42,977 nt of DNA, taken from contig JBBQSN010000003.1 of NCBI GenBank assembly GCA_038213835.1, forward strand, positions 1-42,977. Reading direction: 5' to 3'. Source of the DNA: JBBQSN01 sp038213835 (GTDB lineage Bacteria > Actinomycetota > Actinomycetes > Actinomycetales > CAWJMD01). Positions 9,275-16,097 of the stretch are shown here, one piece after another. The notes beneath the pieces are model-generated. The model made no database searches. It worked only from the letters and a program-made list of their open reading frames with translations, and was not told the DNA's origin. Each line of letters begins with the position of its first letter. The first letter of the stretch is position 1. Made by a program: the position numbers and the translations under genes.

Positions 9275-9300
9275 ACGGTGGTGGAGACTCTCCACACCGT
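9275..9300. repeat. inverted repeat in the leader of the priming-transferase operon
   Basis: ACGGTG-GTGGAG, then ACT, then CTCCAC-ACCGT. The stem is 11 base pairs with one bulged G and a 3-base loop, 57 bases before the GTG at 9218. It has no T-run. It could be an operator or a leader hairpin; the sequence does not decide. Confidence 0.45.
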
Positions 9301-9345
9301 CGTGGTCGGTCGTTCGATCGGTCATGAGGGCTTCGGTGCCCGGTT

Positions 9346-9365
9346 GGTCAGGGATTGCCCCGACC
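9346..9365 (-). terminator. candidate terminator after the class F sortase
   Basis: GGTCAGGG, ATTG, CCCCGACC: arms of 8 with one mismatch and a 4-base loop, starting 8 bases beyond the sortase stop on the minus strand. There is no U-tract, as is common in actinomycetes. It would separate the sortase pair from the priming-transferase operon. Confidence 0.4.
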
Positions 9366-9373
9366 CTCGCCCG

Positions 9374-10066
9374 TCACACGACGGCAGCGGCGAACACGAC
9401 GACGTTGTCGCGGTAGTGGCCGGTGGAGGTGTCGAACTCGCCACCGCACGTGATGAGGCGCAGCGCAGGTCCAGGGACCGGTCCGTACACCGCCGCCGAG
9501 GGGAACTGGTCCTTCGGCACCTGCTCGAGGCGCTCGACCCGGAACGCGACCGTGCTGCCGTCGGCGCGATCGACCTCGATCAGGTCGCCGGCGACCAGGG
9601 TGTCGACCTCGGCGAAGACGGCTGGGCCGGAACGCGAGTCGACGTGCCCGAGGATCACGGCAGGACCGCGCCCACCGGGCGCCGGGCCCTGGGTGAACCA
9701 CCCGGCGAGGTCGTAGTCGGCCGGCACCTCGATCGTGCCGTCCGCGGCGACGCCGAGGTCGGTGAGGGCGGACTCGACGCCGATGCTGGGGATCCGCACC
9801 GTCGTCGGTGCCGCGACCGCCGCGTCCTGCCTCGTCTGCGGTGCCTGCGTCAACGGGGCCGCGGTCCCGAACGCCTCGACCGCCGACCCCGGTGCAGGGG
9901 TCGCTGGAGGTGCAGGGGTCGCTGTCGGTGCCGGTGCGGACTCCTGCACGACCGAGGCGGCCGCGGTGTCGGAGGGCTCCGCGCAGCCCGTCAGGAGCAC
10001 GCCGGCGGCGAGCGCCGACAGACCTGCTCTCCCGACGTGGCGGGACGCGCGGGTTCCCCGGGTCAC
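9374..10066 (-). CDS. class F sortase, lipoprotein-type signal
   Basis: 230 residues. GTG 10066 overlaps the DUF4397 stop by 4 bases. An N-terminal signal ends in a lipobox-like LLTGC (Cys28), then a Pro/Ala/Thr linker (about 45-62). The sortase domain has ILGHVDSRSGPAVF (His141), LRLITCGGEFD (Cys207) and HYRDNVVVFA (Arg219), the His-Cys-Arg triad in the class F arrangement. Sortases cleave a C-terminal sorting signal and transfer the protein to a nucleophile. It is coupled to a DUF4397 protein with a C-terminal membrane anchor, the natural candidate substrate. The lipobox suggests membrane attachment by lipid instead of a transmembrane helix, which is worth testing. Confidence 0.88.
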   Translation of the reverse strand: MTRGTRASRHVGRAGLSALAAGVLLTGCAEPSDTAAASVVQESAPAPTATPAPPATPAPGSAVEAFGTAAPLTQAPQTRQDAAVAAPTTVRIPSIGVESALTDLGVAADGTIEVPADYDLAGWFTQGPAPGGRGPAVILGHVDSRSGPAVFAEVDTLVAGDLIEVDRADGSTVAFRVERLEQVPKDQFPSAAVYGPVPGPALRLITCGGEFDTSTGHYRDNVVVFAAAVV

Positions 10067-11010
10067 CGCACCGGCGCCGCGGGGGTGCGACGCGTGCGCT
10101 GCAGGAGGAGCCACCCGGCGACCAGCAGGGCGCCGCCCCCGGCGAGCGCGAGGGACGACCCGGTGGACCCCGTGGCCGCAGCCAGCCCCCCGCCGCCGGT
10201 CTGCGCGCCGCCGACCGGCATCGCGCCGGAGCCGGAGGCGTCGACGACGGGCGCGATGGTCAGGCCGGCGCTGGAGTCCAGGACGAGCAGGGTGTAGACG
10301 GCGCCGCCGGCCAGGTCGAGGTCGGTGCCGGCGACGGTGCCGCCCATCGAGCTGGCCTGCAGGGTCCAGGAGCCGGACGGGACCGTCGCGTACTCGGTGA
10401 CGCGGCCGAAGGCGGCCGCGGTGGCCACGACGGGTCCGTCCACGGCCTGGACGTCGACGGTGGGGGCGGAGGACGCGGCTGGCAGCACCCGGATCCGGGC
10501 GGCACCGCCCACGGGCGGCGTGAGGTCGTCGCGCAGCGTGGTGACGGTCGGCTCCTGCTTGGTGCCGAGGCCCGCGACGGTGTAGGCCGAGCCCTCGATG
10601 GCGTCCAGCGTGCCGGTCAGGATCGGGGCGGCGCCCTGCGCGCTCCCGGCCGGCCACACGCCGACGGCGTAGCGCCCGGGCTCCACCGTCAGGTAGTCAC
10701 CGACGTCGCCGTAGGACGCGGTGGGGGCCAGCACGATCGCGTCACCGAGGTCGGCCGTCCCCGCGCCGGACACCGGCGACAGCGCCAGCGTCATCGTCCC
10801 GAGGCCCGGTACCAGGTGCGCTCCACGCACCCACGCTCCCGCGGAGGCGCCCGAGGATCCCGGGGACGCAGCCGCAGCCGGACCGACCAGCAGCGTCGGG
10901 GTCCCCAGGGCGAGCAGGGCGGCGGTCAGCAGGCCGGCGAGCCGGCGACCGGTCTGACGGGTCTGACGGGTCTGACGGATCACGGTGCGATCGGGATGTG
11001 CGGCAGGCAC
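10063..11010 (-). CDS. secreted DUF4397 protein with C-terminal membrane anchor
   Basis: 315 residues. The start is GTG 11010, chosen because GGAGA lies 4-5 bases upstream; a GTG at 10983 has no ribosome site. The signal peptide has a basic N-region containing a QTR triplet repeat and is cleaved near GPAAAA. Two DUF4397-type Ig-like domains follow (about 50-150 and 150-255), with phrases such as GRYAVGVWPAG and ARIRVLPAASSAPTVDV. The tail is Gly-rich with LAAATGSTGS, then a hydrophobic helix and RTRR, the layout of a sortase sorting signal but without a standard LPXTG. The overlapping sortase makes wall anchoring likely. The binding role of DUF4397 is unknown. Confidence 0.82.
   Translation of the reverse strand: MPAAHPDRTVIRQTRQTRQTGRRLAGLLTAALLALGTPTLLVGPAAAASPGSSGASAGAWVRGAHLVPGLGTMTLALSPVSGAGTADLGDAIVLAPTASYGDVGDYLTVEPGRYAVGVWPAGSAQGAAPILTGTLDAIEGSAYTVAGLGTKQEPTVTTLRDDLTPPVGGAARIRVLPAASSAPTVDVQAVDGPVVATAAAFGRVTEYATVPSGSWTLQASSMGGTVAGTDLDLAGGAVYTLLVLDSSAGLTIAPVVDASGSGAMPVGGAQTGGGGLAAATGSTGSSLALAGGGALLVAGWLLLQRTRRTPAAPVR
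10953..10979. repeat. three tandem 9-base repeats in the DUF4397 signal peptide
   Basis: TCTGACGGG is repeated three times (last base changed). On the coding strand it encodes a (Gln-Thr-Arg)-type triplet repeat in the basic n-region of the signal peptide. Slippage there would add or remove charge without a frameshift. Confidence 0.7.
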
Positions 11011-11266
11011 GGCTCTCCAGAGGATCGACAGTCGGGGACGGCTCCGGTCACGTTGCGGGACCGGCGCCGACGAGGCGCTCGGTCGCGACGGTGCGACCTG
11101 GTGCTCGACGCGTCCACCCGACGTCGTCGAGAACCATCGGAACACCTCGACGCCCGGGGTGCCAGCCAGGTGGCGACGCTCGGTAGAGGTTGCACCCGAT
11201 CGGACCAGCACCGTCCCACGGTTCGAGAACGAGGGTCGTCGGCCGTTGGTGTCCACGCTCACGATT
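11011..11266. other. intergenic stretch without a recognised gene
   Basis: Between the CDF stop/terminator and the DUF4397 start. I see no open frame with a convincing start. It must hold the promoter of the DUF4397-sortase pair, but I cannot point to clear -35 and -10 boxes. Confidence 0.5.
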
Positions 11267-11285
11267 CGTGGCGGTCACCGCCACG
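11267..11285 (-). terminator. terminator hairpin after the CDF transporter gene
   Basis: CGTGGCGG, TCA, CCGCCACG is a perfect 8-base inverted repeat with a 3-base loop. It is extended by two further pairs beyond one mismatch and lies 13 bases past the CDF stop on the minus strand. It has no long U-tract. Confidence 0.6.
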
Positions 11286-11298
11286 GATGGGTCTGGTC

Positions 11299-12240
11299 TC
11301 AGCCGGCGGCCGGTTCCGACTTCTGCGTGGCGGGGTCGCGCAGGTCCGGCTCGAGGTAGATCACCCTGGCGATGGGCACCGCCACGCGGACCCGACGCTC
11401 GGCGGCGTCGATGGCGTCGGCGACCTGGGAGCCGGTCGAGTCGGCGTGCACCGCGATCTTGGCGGCCACGAGCAGCTCCTCCGGACCCAGGTGCAGCGTC
11501 TTCATGTGGATGATGCCCTCGACGCCCTCGCCCGGCAGGGCCGCCTCGATCGCCCGGACGTTCTCGACCGTGGCGCTCTCGCCCAGCAGCAGCGACTTCA
11601 TCTCGATCGCCAGGACGGCGGCGATGACGATGAGCAGCAGGCCGATCGAGGCGGTGCCGGCCGCGTCCCACAGCCCGTTTCCGGTGATCAGGGTCATGCC
11701 CACGCCGACCAGCGCCAGGACCAGGCCCACCAGGGCACCCAGGTCCTCCAGCAGGATGACGGGGAGCTCGGGCTCCTTGGCGGTGCGGACGAAGGCCTTC
11801 CACGACTGGCCCCCGCGGACGTGGTTCGACTCGACGATCGCGGTGCGGAACGAGAACGACTCCATCACGATCGCGGCGACCAGCACCACGACCGGCACCC
11901 ACTGCCAGGCGTCGATCGGGTGCGGGTCCTGGAACTTGTGCCAGGCCTCGTAGAGGGCGAACAGGCCACCGACGCTGAACAGCACGATCGCGACGATGAA
12001 CGCGTAGACGTAGCGCTCGCGGCCGTAGCCGAACGGGTGCTCCGGGGTCGCGGCGCGGCGGGCACGCTTGCCGCCCACGAGCAGCAGCACCTGGTTGCCC
12101 GAGTCGGCCACCGAGTGGATCGCCTCGGCCAGCATCGACGAGGACCCCGTCAACGCCCACGCGATGAATTTGGTCACCGCGATCCCGATATTGGCCACCA
12201 GGGCCGCCACGATCGCCTTGGTCCCACCACTGCTCGCCAT
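11299..12240 (-). CDS. cation diffusion facilitator (SLC30A9/ZnT9-like)
   Basis: 313 residues. ATG 12240 is chosen over GTG 12246 because TAGGGT lies 7 bases upstream, the leaderless-promoter geometry, and because MASSGGTKAIVAAL matches the family opening as I know it. It has six hydrophobic segments. TM2 carries AEAIHSVADSGNQ, the HxxxD metal site. The TM5 position carries LLEDLGALVGL, giving Glu-Asp in place of the usual HxxxD, as in the ZnT9-like branch. A C-terminal cytoplasmic ferredoxin-like domain follows (about 205-295). It probably exports a divalent metal, though ZnT9-like members may differ. It lies 30 bases after the SIS gene, where many actinomycetes have manA, but with its own promoter. 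Confidence 0.85.
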   Translation of the reverse strand: MASSGGTKAIVAALVANIGIAVTKFIAWALTGSSSMLAEAIHSVADSGNQVLLLVGGKRARRAATPEHPFGYGRERYVYAFIVAIVLFSVGGLFALYEAWHKFQDPHPIDAWQWVPVVVLVAAIVMESFSFRTAIVESNHVRGGQSWKAFVRTAKEPELPVILLEDLGALVGLVLALVGVGMTLITGNGLWDAAGTASIGLLLIVIAAVLAIEMKSLLLGESATVENVRAIEAALPGEGVEGIIHMKTLHLGPEELLVAAKIAVHADSTGSQVADAIDAAERRVRVAVPIARVIYLEPDLRDPATQKSEPAAG

Positions 12241-12247
12241 GACCACG

Positions 12248-12253
12248 ACCCTA
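12248..12253 (-). promoter_or_regulatory. -10 box TAGGGT, leaderless start of the CDF gene
   Basis: TAGGGT on the minus strand ends 7 bases before ATG 12240, so transcription should start at or next to the start codon. It lies in the short gap behind the SIS gene, giving the transporter its own promoter. Confidence 0.55.
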
Positions 12254-12270
12254 GGGGAGCGGGGGCCGGC

Positions 12271-13455
12271 TCAGCGCAACGAGTCGCGCAGCTCCGCCAC
12301 GTGCGGCGAGGTCGCCGGGTCCAGACCGGTGGCCAGGGCGAGGTAGGTGGCGGCGAAGTCGACCCGGGCCACGACCCGCGCGAACCGCTGCATCGGCGTC
12401 TCGGCCGGTCCGCGGACCCCGCTCTCGAGGTCGTCGCCCAGCTCGGTGTGGGCCCGGACCTGGCTCACCCTCACCCCGGAGCGCTCGGCCAGGTCGCGCA
12501 CCGCTCCGAACCCGATGCCGTCCCCGACGTCGAGCAGCAGCAGCCGCAGCCGGGTCGCGGCCGGGCCGTCCAGGAACGGGTCGCTGAACACCTCGTCGGA
12601 GGCGTCGGACGCGAACGGGCCGCCGAAGGTGGCCACCACGTCCCCGGCGTCGTCCGGGAGCATCCCGTGCACCGCGGGGACCCGGGCGGTGCGGGCCAGC
12701 ACCGAGGCGGCGCGGCGACCGGCGACGCCGGCCAGCGGGCTGTCACCGAGGATGACGGGCACCGAGCCGTCGACCTCGGTCGCGAGCGCCTTGGCCGGGT
12801 TCACGAACGACTCCGACGACGGACGGCAGGCCTCCGCCTCGGCGTCGAGGGCGTCGGCGACCGCCGCGAGGTCGTGCTCTCCCCCGGACGCGTCGGCGGG
12901 CAGCAGCCCGAGCCGGTCGCACGCGAGCAGCGGGCCGGTGAGCAGGGACCACAGTGCCGTGCGGGAGGTCGGGGTGGTGGCCGCGGACCGGTCGACCGGC
13001 AGCGGCACGTGCGCCCCCCGGAACCGCTGGCTGACGTGCTCCAGCGGCGAACCGGTCGCCCCGACGGTGAGCAGCTGCGACCCTCGGCGACCCGCCTCCG
13101 TGGCGACCGCGACGGCGCCCTCGGCACGGCCGGACAGCGAGATCGCGACCACGACGTCCATCGACCCCACCCAGGACGGCAGCCGCGAGCCGGACAGCGC
13201 GATGACCGGGACCGGCCCGGCCCCCCCGACCACGGCGGCGAGGGCGTCGCCGACCACCGCCGCTCCCCCGCGGGCGGCGACGACGACGGCCCGAGGACGT
13301 CCGCCGTCGGCCCACGACGAGGGCAGCGCCTCCTGGGTGAGCGCGAGCGCCTGGCGCACCTGCGCCCCCGCACCGGCGAGCGAGCGCAGCACCGACCGCG
13401 GGTCGGCCGCCTCGAGGGCGAAGGGGTCGTCCAGCAGCTGCTCGTCCAGGGCCAT
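12271..13455 (-). CDS. SIS-domain protein, phosphoglucose/phosphomannose isomerase-like
   Basis: 394 residues, ATG 13455, 2 bases after the Trm112 gene. The N-terminal half is a SIS sugar-phosphate fold (about 55-185), with VVVAARGGAAVVGDAL and VVVAISLSGRAEGAVAV, a phosphosugar-binding Ser loop. The C-terminal half (about 200-394) contains NPAKALATEVDGSVPVIL and AEERSGV-like helices, consistent with the bact-PGI_C domain of bifunctional PGI/PMI enzymes. In mycobacteria an equivalent gene lies between manB and manA. With no manA here, this protein is a candidate to interconvert fructose-6-P and mannose-6-P feeding ManB. Activity in actinobacterial members is not established to my knowledge. 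Confidence 0.75.
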   Translation of the reverse strand: MALDEQLLDDPFALEAADPRSVLRSLAGAGAQVRQALALTQEALPSSWADGGRPRAVVVAARGGAAVVGDALAAVVGGAGPVPVIALSGSRLPSWVGSMDVVVAISLSGRAEGAVAVATEAGRRGSQLLTVGATGSPLEHVSQRFRGAHVPLPVDRSAATTPTSRTALWSLLTGPLLACDRLGLLPADASGGEHDLAAVADALDAEAEACRPSSESFVNPAKALATEVDGSVPVILGDSPLAGVAGRRAASVLARTARVPAVHGMLPDDAGDVVATFGGPFASDASDEVFSDPFLDGPAATRLRLLLLDVGDGIGFGAVRDLAERSGVRVSQVRAHTELGDDLESGVRGPAETPMQRFARVVARVDFAATYLALATGLDPATSPHVAELRDSLR

Positions 13456-13457
13456 GA

Positions 13458-13673
13458 TCAGTCCTGCGGCCGGCGGGCCTCGTCGACGACGTCCCCACGG
13501 GCCTCGTCGACCAGGAGCACCGGGACGCCGTCGTCGACGCGGTACGCCAGGCCGCACGCCGGGCCGGTGCAGACCAGCTCGGGGCCACCCGTCGGACCCG
13601 TGCCGTCGTCGAGGTCGCAGCGGCACCGCGGGCAGCGCAGGATCTCGCGCAGCCAGGGCTCGATCGTCGTCAT
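13458..13673 (-). CDS. Trm112 family zinc-binding protein
   Basis: 71 residues, ATG 13673 overlapping the manB stop by 4 bases (ATGA). The opening IEPWLREILRCPRCRCDL is the family start; Cys15 and Cys18, with two further cysteines in the VCTGPACGLAY segment, form the zinc site, followed by DDGVPVLL. Trm112 proteins act as activating partners of methyltransferases in other organisms. The bacterial role is little known. Its fixed place between manB and the SIS gene is a common actinobacterial arrangement. Confidence 0.88.
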   Translation of the reverse strand: MTTIEPWLREILRCPRCRCDLDDGTGPTGGPELVCTGPACGLAYRVDDGVPVLLVDEARGDVVDEARRPQD

Positions 13674-15100
13674 CGCGCGTCCTTCCTCACCAGCGCGAGC
13701 ACCTCGTCGCGCACCGCCGTCATCGTGGCACGGTCGGCAGCCTCGACGTTGAGCCGCAGCAGCGGCTCGGTGTTGGAGCCTCGCAGGTTGAACCACCACA
13801 TCGGGCCGGGTGGGGAGGTGTGCACGGGAGTGCCCGTGACGGTGACGCCGTCCAGCTCGTCGAAGGCCCCGCGGTCGGCGAACGCGACCCGCACCCGCGC
13901 GACGGCCGCGGGGACGTCCTCGACCCTGGAGTTGATCTCACCGCTGCTGACGTAGCGCTCGTACCGCTCCATGATCTGCGAGAACGGCACGGACGACTCC
14001 TGCAGGGCGGCGAGCACGTGCAACGCGGCGAGCATGCCGGTGTCGGCGCCCCAGAACTCGCGGAAGTAGTAGTGCGCCGAGTGCTCGCCACCAAACACGG
14101 CTCCGCTGGTGGCCATCTCGCCCTTGATGTAGCTGTGGCCGACCCGGGTGCGCAGCGCCGTGGCCCCGGCCTCCTCGATCAGCTCGGGCACCGCCAGCGA
14201 GGTGATGAGGTTGTGGATGACGACCGGCTCGCGGCCCGCCGCCTGCTCCTTGGCGATCTCCCGGACGGCCACCAGCGCCGTGACGGCGCTGGGGCTGACC
14301 GGCTCGCCGCGCTCGTCGACGACGAAGCAGCGGTCCGCGTCGCCGTCGAAGGCCAGCCCGATGTCGGCACCGTGCTCGAGCACGGCAGCCTGCAGGTCGC
14401 GCAGGTTCTCCGGCTCCAGCGGGTTCGCCTCGTGGTTCGGGAAGGTGCCGTCCAGCTCGAAGTAGAGCGGCACCACGGTCAACGGCAGCGGCTCCAGGCC
14501 CGAGGCCCGCCCGAGGACGGCGGGGACGGTGTGCCCGGCCATCCCGTTGCCGGCGTCGACGACGACCTTGAGCCGGCGGCCGCCGGACAGGTCGACCAGA
14601 CCGCGCAGGTGCTCGGCGTAGCCGCGCAGCACATCGCGGTCCACGCGAGCGCCGGTGCGGGCGGTGGGCGGCACGCCGTCGGCGAGGTAGCGCTCGGCGC
14701 GCTCGCGCACGGCGGTCAGGCCGGTGTCCTGCCCGACGGCACGGGCGCCGGGGCGGCAGAGCTTGATCCCGTTGTAGCGGGCCGGGTTGTGGCTGGCCGT
14801 GAACATCGCGCCGGGGCAGTCCATCGAGCCGCTGGCGTAGTACAGACCGTCGGTGGACGCCAGTCCCACGACCACGACGTCGACGCCGCGGGCGGCCACG
14901 CCGCCGGCGAAGGCGTCGACCAGGGACGGCGAGGAGGGGCGCATGTCGTGCCCGATGACGAACGGCCGGCCCTTGACGCCGAGCTCGTCGGCGCAGGCCG
15001 CACCCAGGGCCGCGGCGTGCTCGGTGCCCCACTCGTCCGGCACGACGCCACGGATGTCGTAGGCCTTGACGACGGTGCTGAGACCTCGGCGATCGCTCAT
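13670..15100 (-). CDS. manB: phosphomannomutase/phosphoglucomutase
   Basis: 476 residues, ATG 15100 preceded by TACGCT with 6 bases between, a leaderless geometry. The four-domain alpha-D-phosphohexomutase family signs are all present: active-site serine loop TASHNP (Ser103), metal loop DGDADR (Asp252, 254, 256), sugar-binding GEHSAH (338-343) and phosphate-binding RGSNTEP (440-446). It converts mannose-6-P to mannose-1-P (and probably glucose-6-P to glucose-1-P) in the cytoplasm, supplying GDP-mannose and dTDP-sugar pathways that feed the glycosyltransferases on both sides. It is the first gene of a minus-strand operon with Trm112 and the SIS isomerase. Length and motifs are intact. Confidence 0.95.
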   Translation of the reverse strand: MSDRRGLSTVVKAYDIRGVVPDEWGTEHAAALGAACADELGVKGRPFVIGHDMRPSSPSLVDAFAGGVAARGVDVVVVGLASTDGLYYASGSMDCPGAMFTASHNPARYNGIKLCRPGARAVGQDTGLTAVRERAERYLADGVPPTARTGARVDRDVLRGYAEHLRGLVDLSGGRRLKVVVDAGNGMAGHTVPAVLGRASGLEPLPLTVVPLYFELDGTFPNHEANPLEPENLRDLQAAVLEHGADIGLAFDGDADRCFVVDERGEPVSPSAVTALVAVREIAKEQAAGREPVVIHNLITSLAVPELIEEAGATALRTRVGHSYIKGEMATSGAVFGGEHSAHYYFREFWGADTGMLAALHVLAALQESSVPFSQIMERYERYVSSGEINSRVEDVPAAVARVRVAFADRGAFDELDGVTVTGTPVHTSPPGPMWWFNLRGSNTEPLLRLNVEAADRATMTAVRDEVLALVRKDAR

Positions 15101-15106
15101 CCCGGC

Positions 15107-15112
15107 AGCGTA
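15107..15112 (-). promoter_or_regulatory. -10 box TACGCT, leaderless start of manB
   Basis: TACGCT lies on the minus strand with 6 bases (GCCGGG) to ATG 15100. It fits a promoter internal to the zinc-ribbon/manB gap, so manB need not depend on the upstream gene. Confidence 0.5.
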
Positions 15113-15153
15113 GCCACGGGGCCCTTCGGCCTCGGACGGCGGCTCAGCAGGGG

Positions 15154-15417
15154 TCAGGCGGGCTTGCGGGTGTGGCCGAGGACGTCCTGGACGGACAGGA
15201 CGACGCCGTCGTGCTCCCAGCGACGGGCCTCGCAGCCGCGGCACGAGGTGAAGTCGACCGGGGTGCCGTCGGTCAGGCGCATCGCCAGCCGGGTCACGTG
15301 GGTCGAGCCGCAGGCGTGGCAGCTGCGCGAGCTGCGCACCTGGGTGAGGGAGCCCAGCGGGGCGGCGGGGACGGCGGTGCGGGTCCGGCGACGCGAGGCG
15401 GTGGCGGTGGCGGTCAT
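15154..15417 (-). CDS. small zinc-ribbon protein conserved upstream of manB
   Basis: 87 residues. The start is ATG 15417, with GAGGG about 11 bases upstream. A basic, disordered first 30 residues precede two CxxC knuckles, CHAC (Cys33, Cys36) and CRGC (Cys59, Cys62). The segment between them, LAMRLTDGTPVDFTS, looks like a beta hairpin, and the end VQDVLGHTRKP is hydrophilic. I recall similar small proteins next to manB in other actinomycetes, but they have no assigned function. A nucleic-acid-binding or protein-partner zinc ribbon is the plain reading. It is followed by manB after 53 bases. Confidence 0.75.
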   Translation of the reverse strand: MTATATASRRRTRTAVPAAPLGSLTQVRSSRSCHACGSTHVTRLAMRLTDGTPVDFTSCRGCEARRWEHDGVVLSVQDVLGHTRKPA

Positions 15418-15539
15418 CTGCGAGACACCCTCTTCGGACGATCACTGCGGCTGGAGCAGGGGACGAAGAAGTCATCGACTCCTCCCGCATTCGGCTGAAG
15501 CGTCACCAATTTGCTGTAGGCCATTCGGGTGAAGGTTCG

Positions 15540-15551
15540 GCGTGTCGTACC
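15540..15551 (-). promoter_or_regulatory. 12-base motif shared with the whiB promoter
   Basis: The minus strand reads GGTACGACACGC, identical to the stretch inside the whiB promoter at 21768-21779. It lies about 123 bases upstream of the zinc-ribbon gene start in an AT-richer 215-base intergenic region. The motif contains GACAC, the core known for WhiA/WhiB binding in Streptomyces. Function is inferred. Confidence 0.35.
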
Positions 15552-15632
15552 TCGTCCGGCCCAATACGCCCGGGATCTGGAACCTGGGCCTCACCAACCG
15601 TGACGGGCTCGGACCGCAGCGACCCGGGGACG

Positions 15633-16013
15633 TCAGCCGCGCGGGTCGCGCAGCACCCGCAGGTGGCCGCGGCGTCCGACCTCGACCGCGGTCCCGGCGG
15701 GGACCGGACCGGTCTGCTCGGCGCGCAGCGGGCGGGCCGACTCGCGGACGGCGTCGGCCAGCGCGAGGAGGTCGTCGTCGCTCGGCTGGTACTGCGTCTC
15801 GGACGGCGCCAGCCGCACGACCTCCCACCCGCGCGGGGCGGTGAGCCGCTGCGAGTGTGCTCCGCACAGGTCGTAGCAGTGCGGCTCGGCCACGGTCGCG
15901 AGCGGACCGAGCACCGCGGTGGAGTCGGAGTAGACGTAGGTCAGGGTGGCGACGGCGGGGTGCGGGCAGCCGCTGCGGCTGCAGCGACGGACTCCCGGGC
16001 GCACGGTGCTCAC
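15633..16013 (-). CDS. DUF3499 family protein
   Basis: 126 residues, GTG 16013, with TAGCGT 7 bases upstream (leaderless). The first part has CSRSGCPHPAVATLTYVYSD, then STAVLGPLATVAEPHCYDLC and HSQRLTAPRGWEVVRL. Cys pairs plus His residues suggest a bound zinc. This is a strongly conserved actinobacterial family, found next to whiB and manB, with no experimental function known to me. It is divergent from the metallopeptidase-fold gene, and both share the same -10 hexamer. Confidence 0.88.
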   Translation of the reverse strand: MSTVRPGVRRCSRSGCPHPAVATLTYVYSDSTAVLGPLATVAEPHCYDLCGAHSQRLTAPRGWEVVRLAPSETQYQPSDDDLLALADAVRESARPLRAEQTGPVPAGTAVEVGRRGHLRVLRDPRG

Positions 16014-16020
16014 CCTGCGC

Positions 16021-16026
16021 ACGCTA
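16021..16026 (-). promoter_or_regulatory. -10 box TAGCGT, leaderless start of the DUF3499 gene
   Basis: TAGCGT on the minus strand is followed by 7 bases and GTG 16013. The hexamer is identical to that of the divergent gene. Confidence 0.55.
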
Positions 16027-16069
16027 GTACCCGCCGGTCCCGTCCCGCCGCAGCGGCACGCGGGATCAC

Positions 16070-16084
16070 CCGGGTCGCACCCGG
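16070..16084. repeat. inverted repeat in the DUF3499/metallopeptidase divergent promoter
   Basis: CCGGGT-CGC-ACCCGG, a perfect 6-base inverted repeat, ends just before the plus-strand -10 box at 16086. Its position suits an operator, though a chance palindrome is possible in such GC-rich DNA. Confidence 0.35.
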
Positions 16085-16085
16085 A

Positions 16086-16091
16086 TAGCGT
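16086..16091 (+). promoter_or_regulatory. -10 box TAGCGT, leaderless start of the metallopeptidase-fold gene
   Basis: TAGCGT is followed by 6 bases and GTG 16098, so the transcript should begin at the start codon. Confidence 0.55.
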
Positions 16092-16097
16092 GGGGCG

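Noticed and set aside
9808..13752. Very long plus-strand ORF of over 1300 codons
   Set aside because: It spans the antisense of the sortase, DUF4397, CDF and SIS genes, all with recognisable motifs; its translation is low-complexity.
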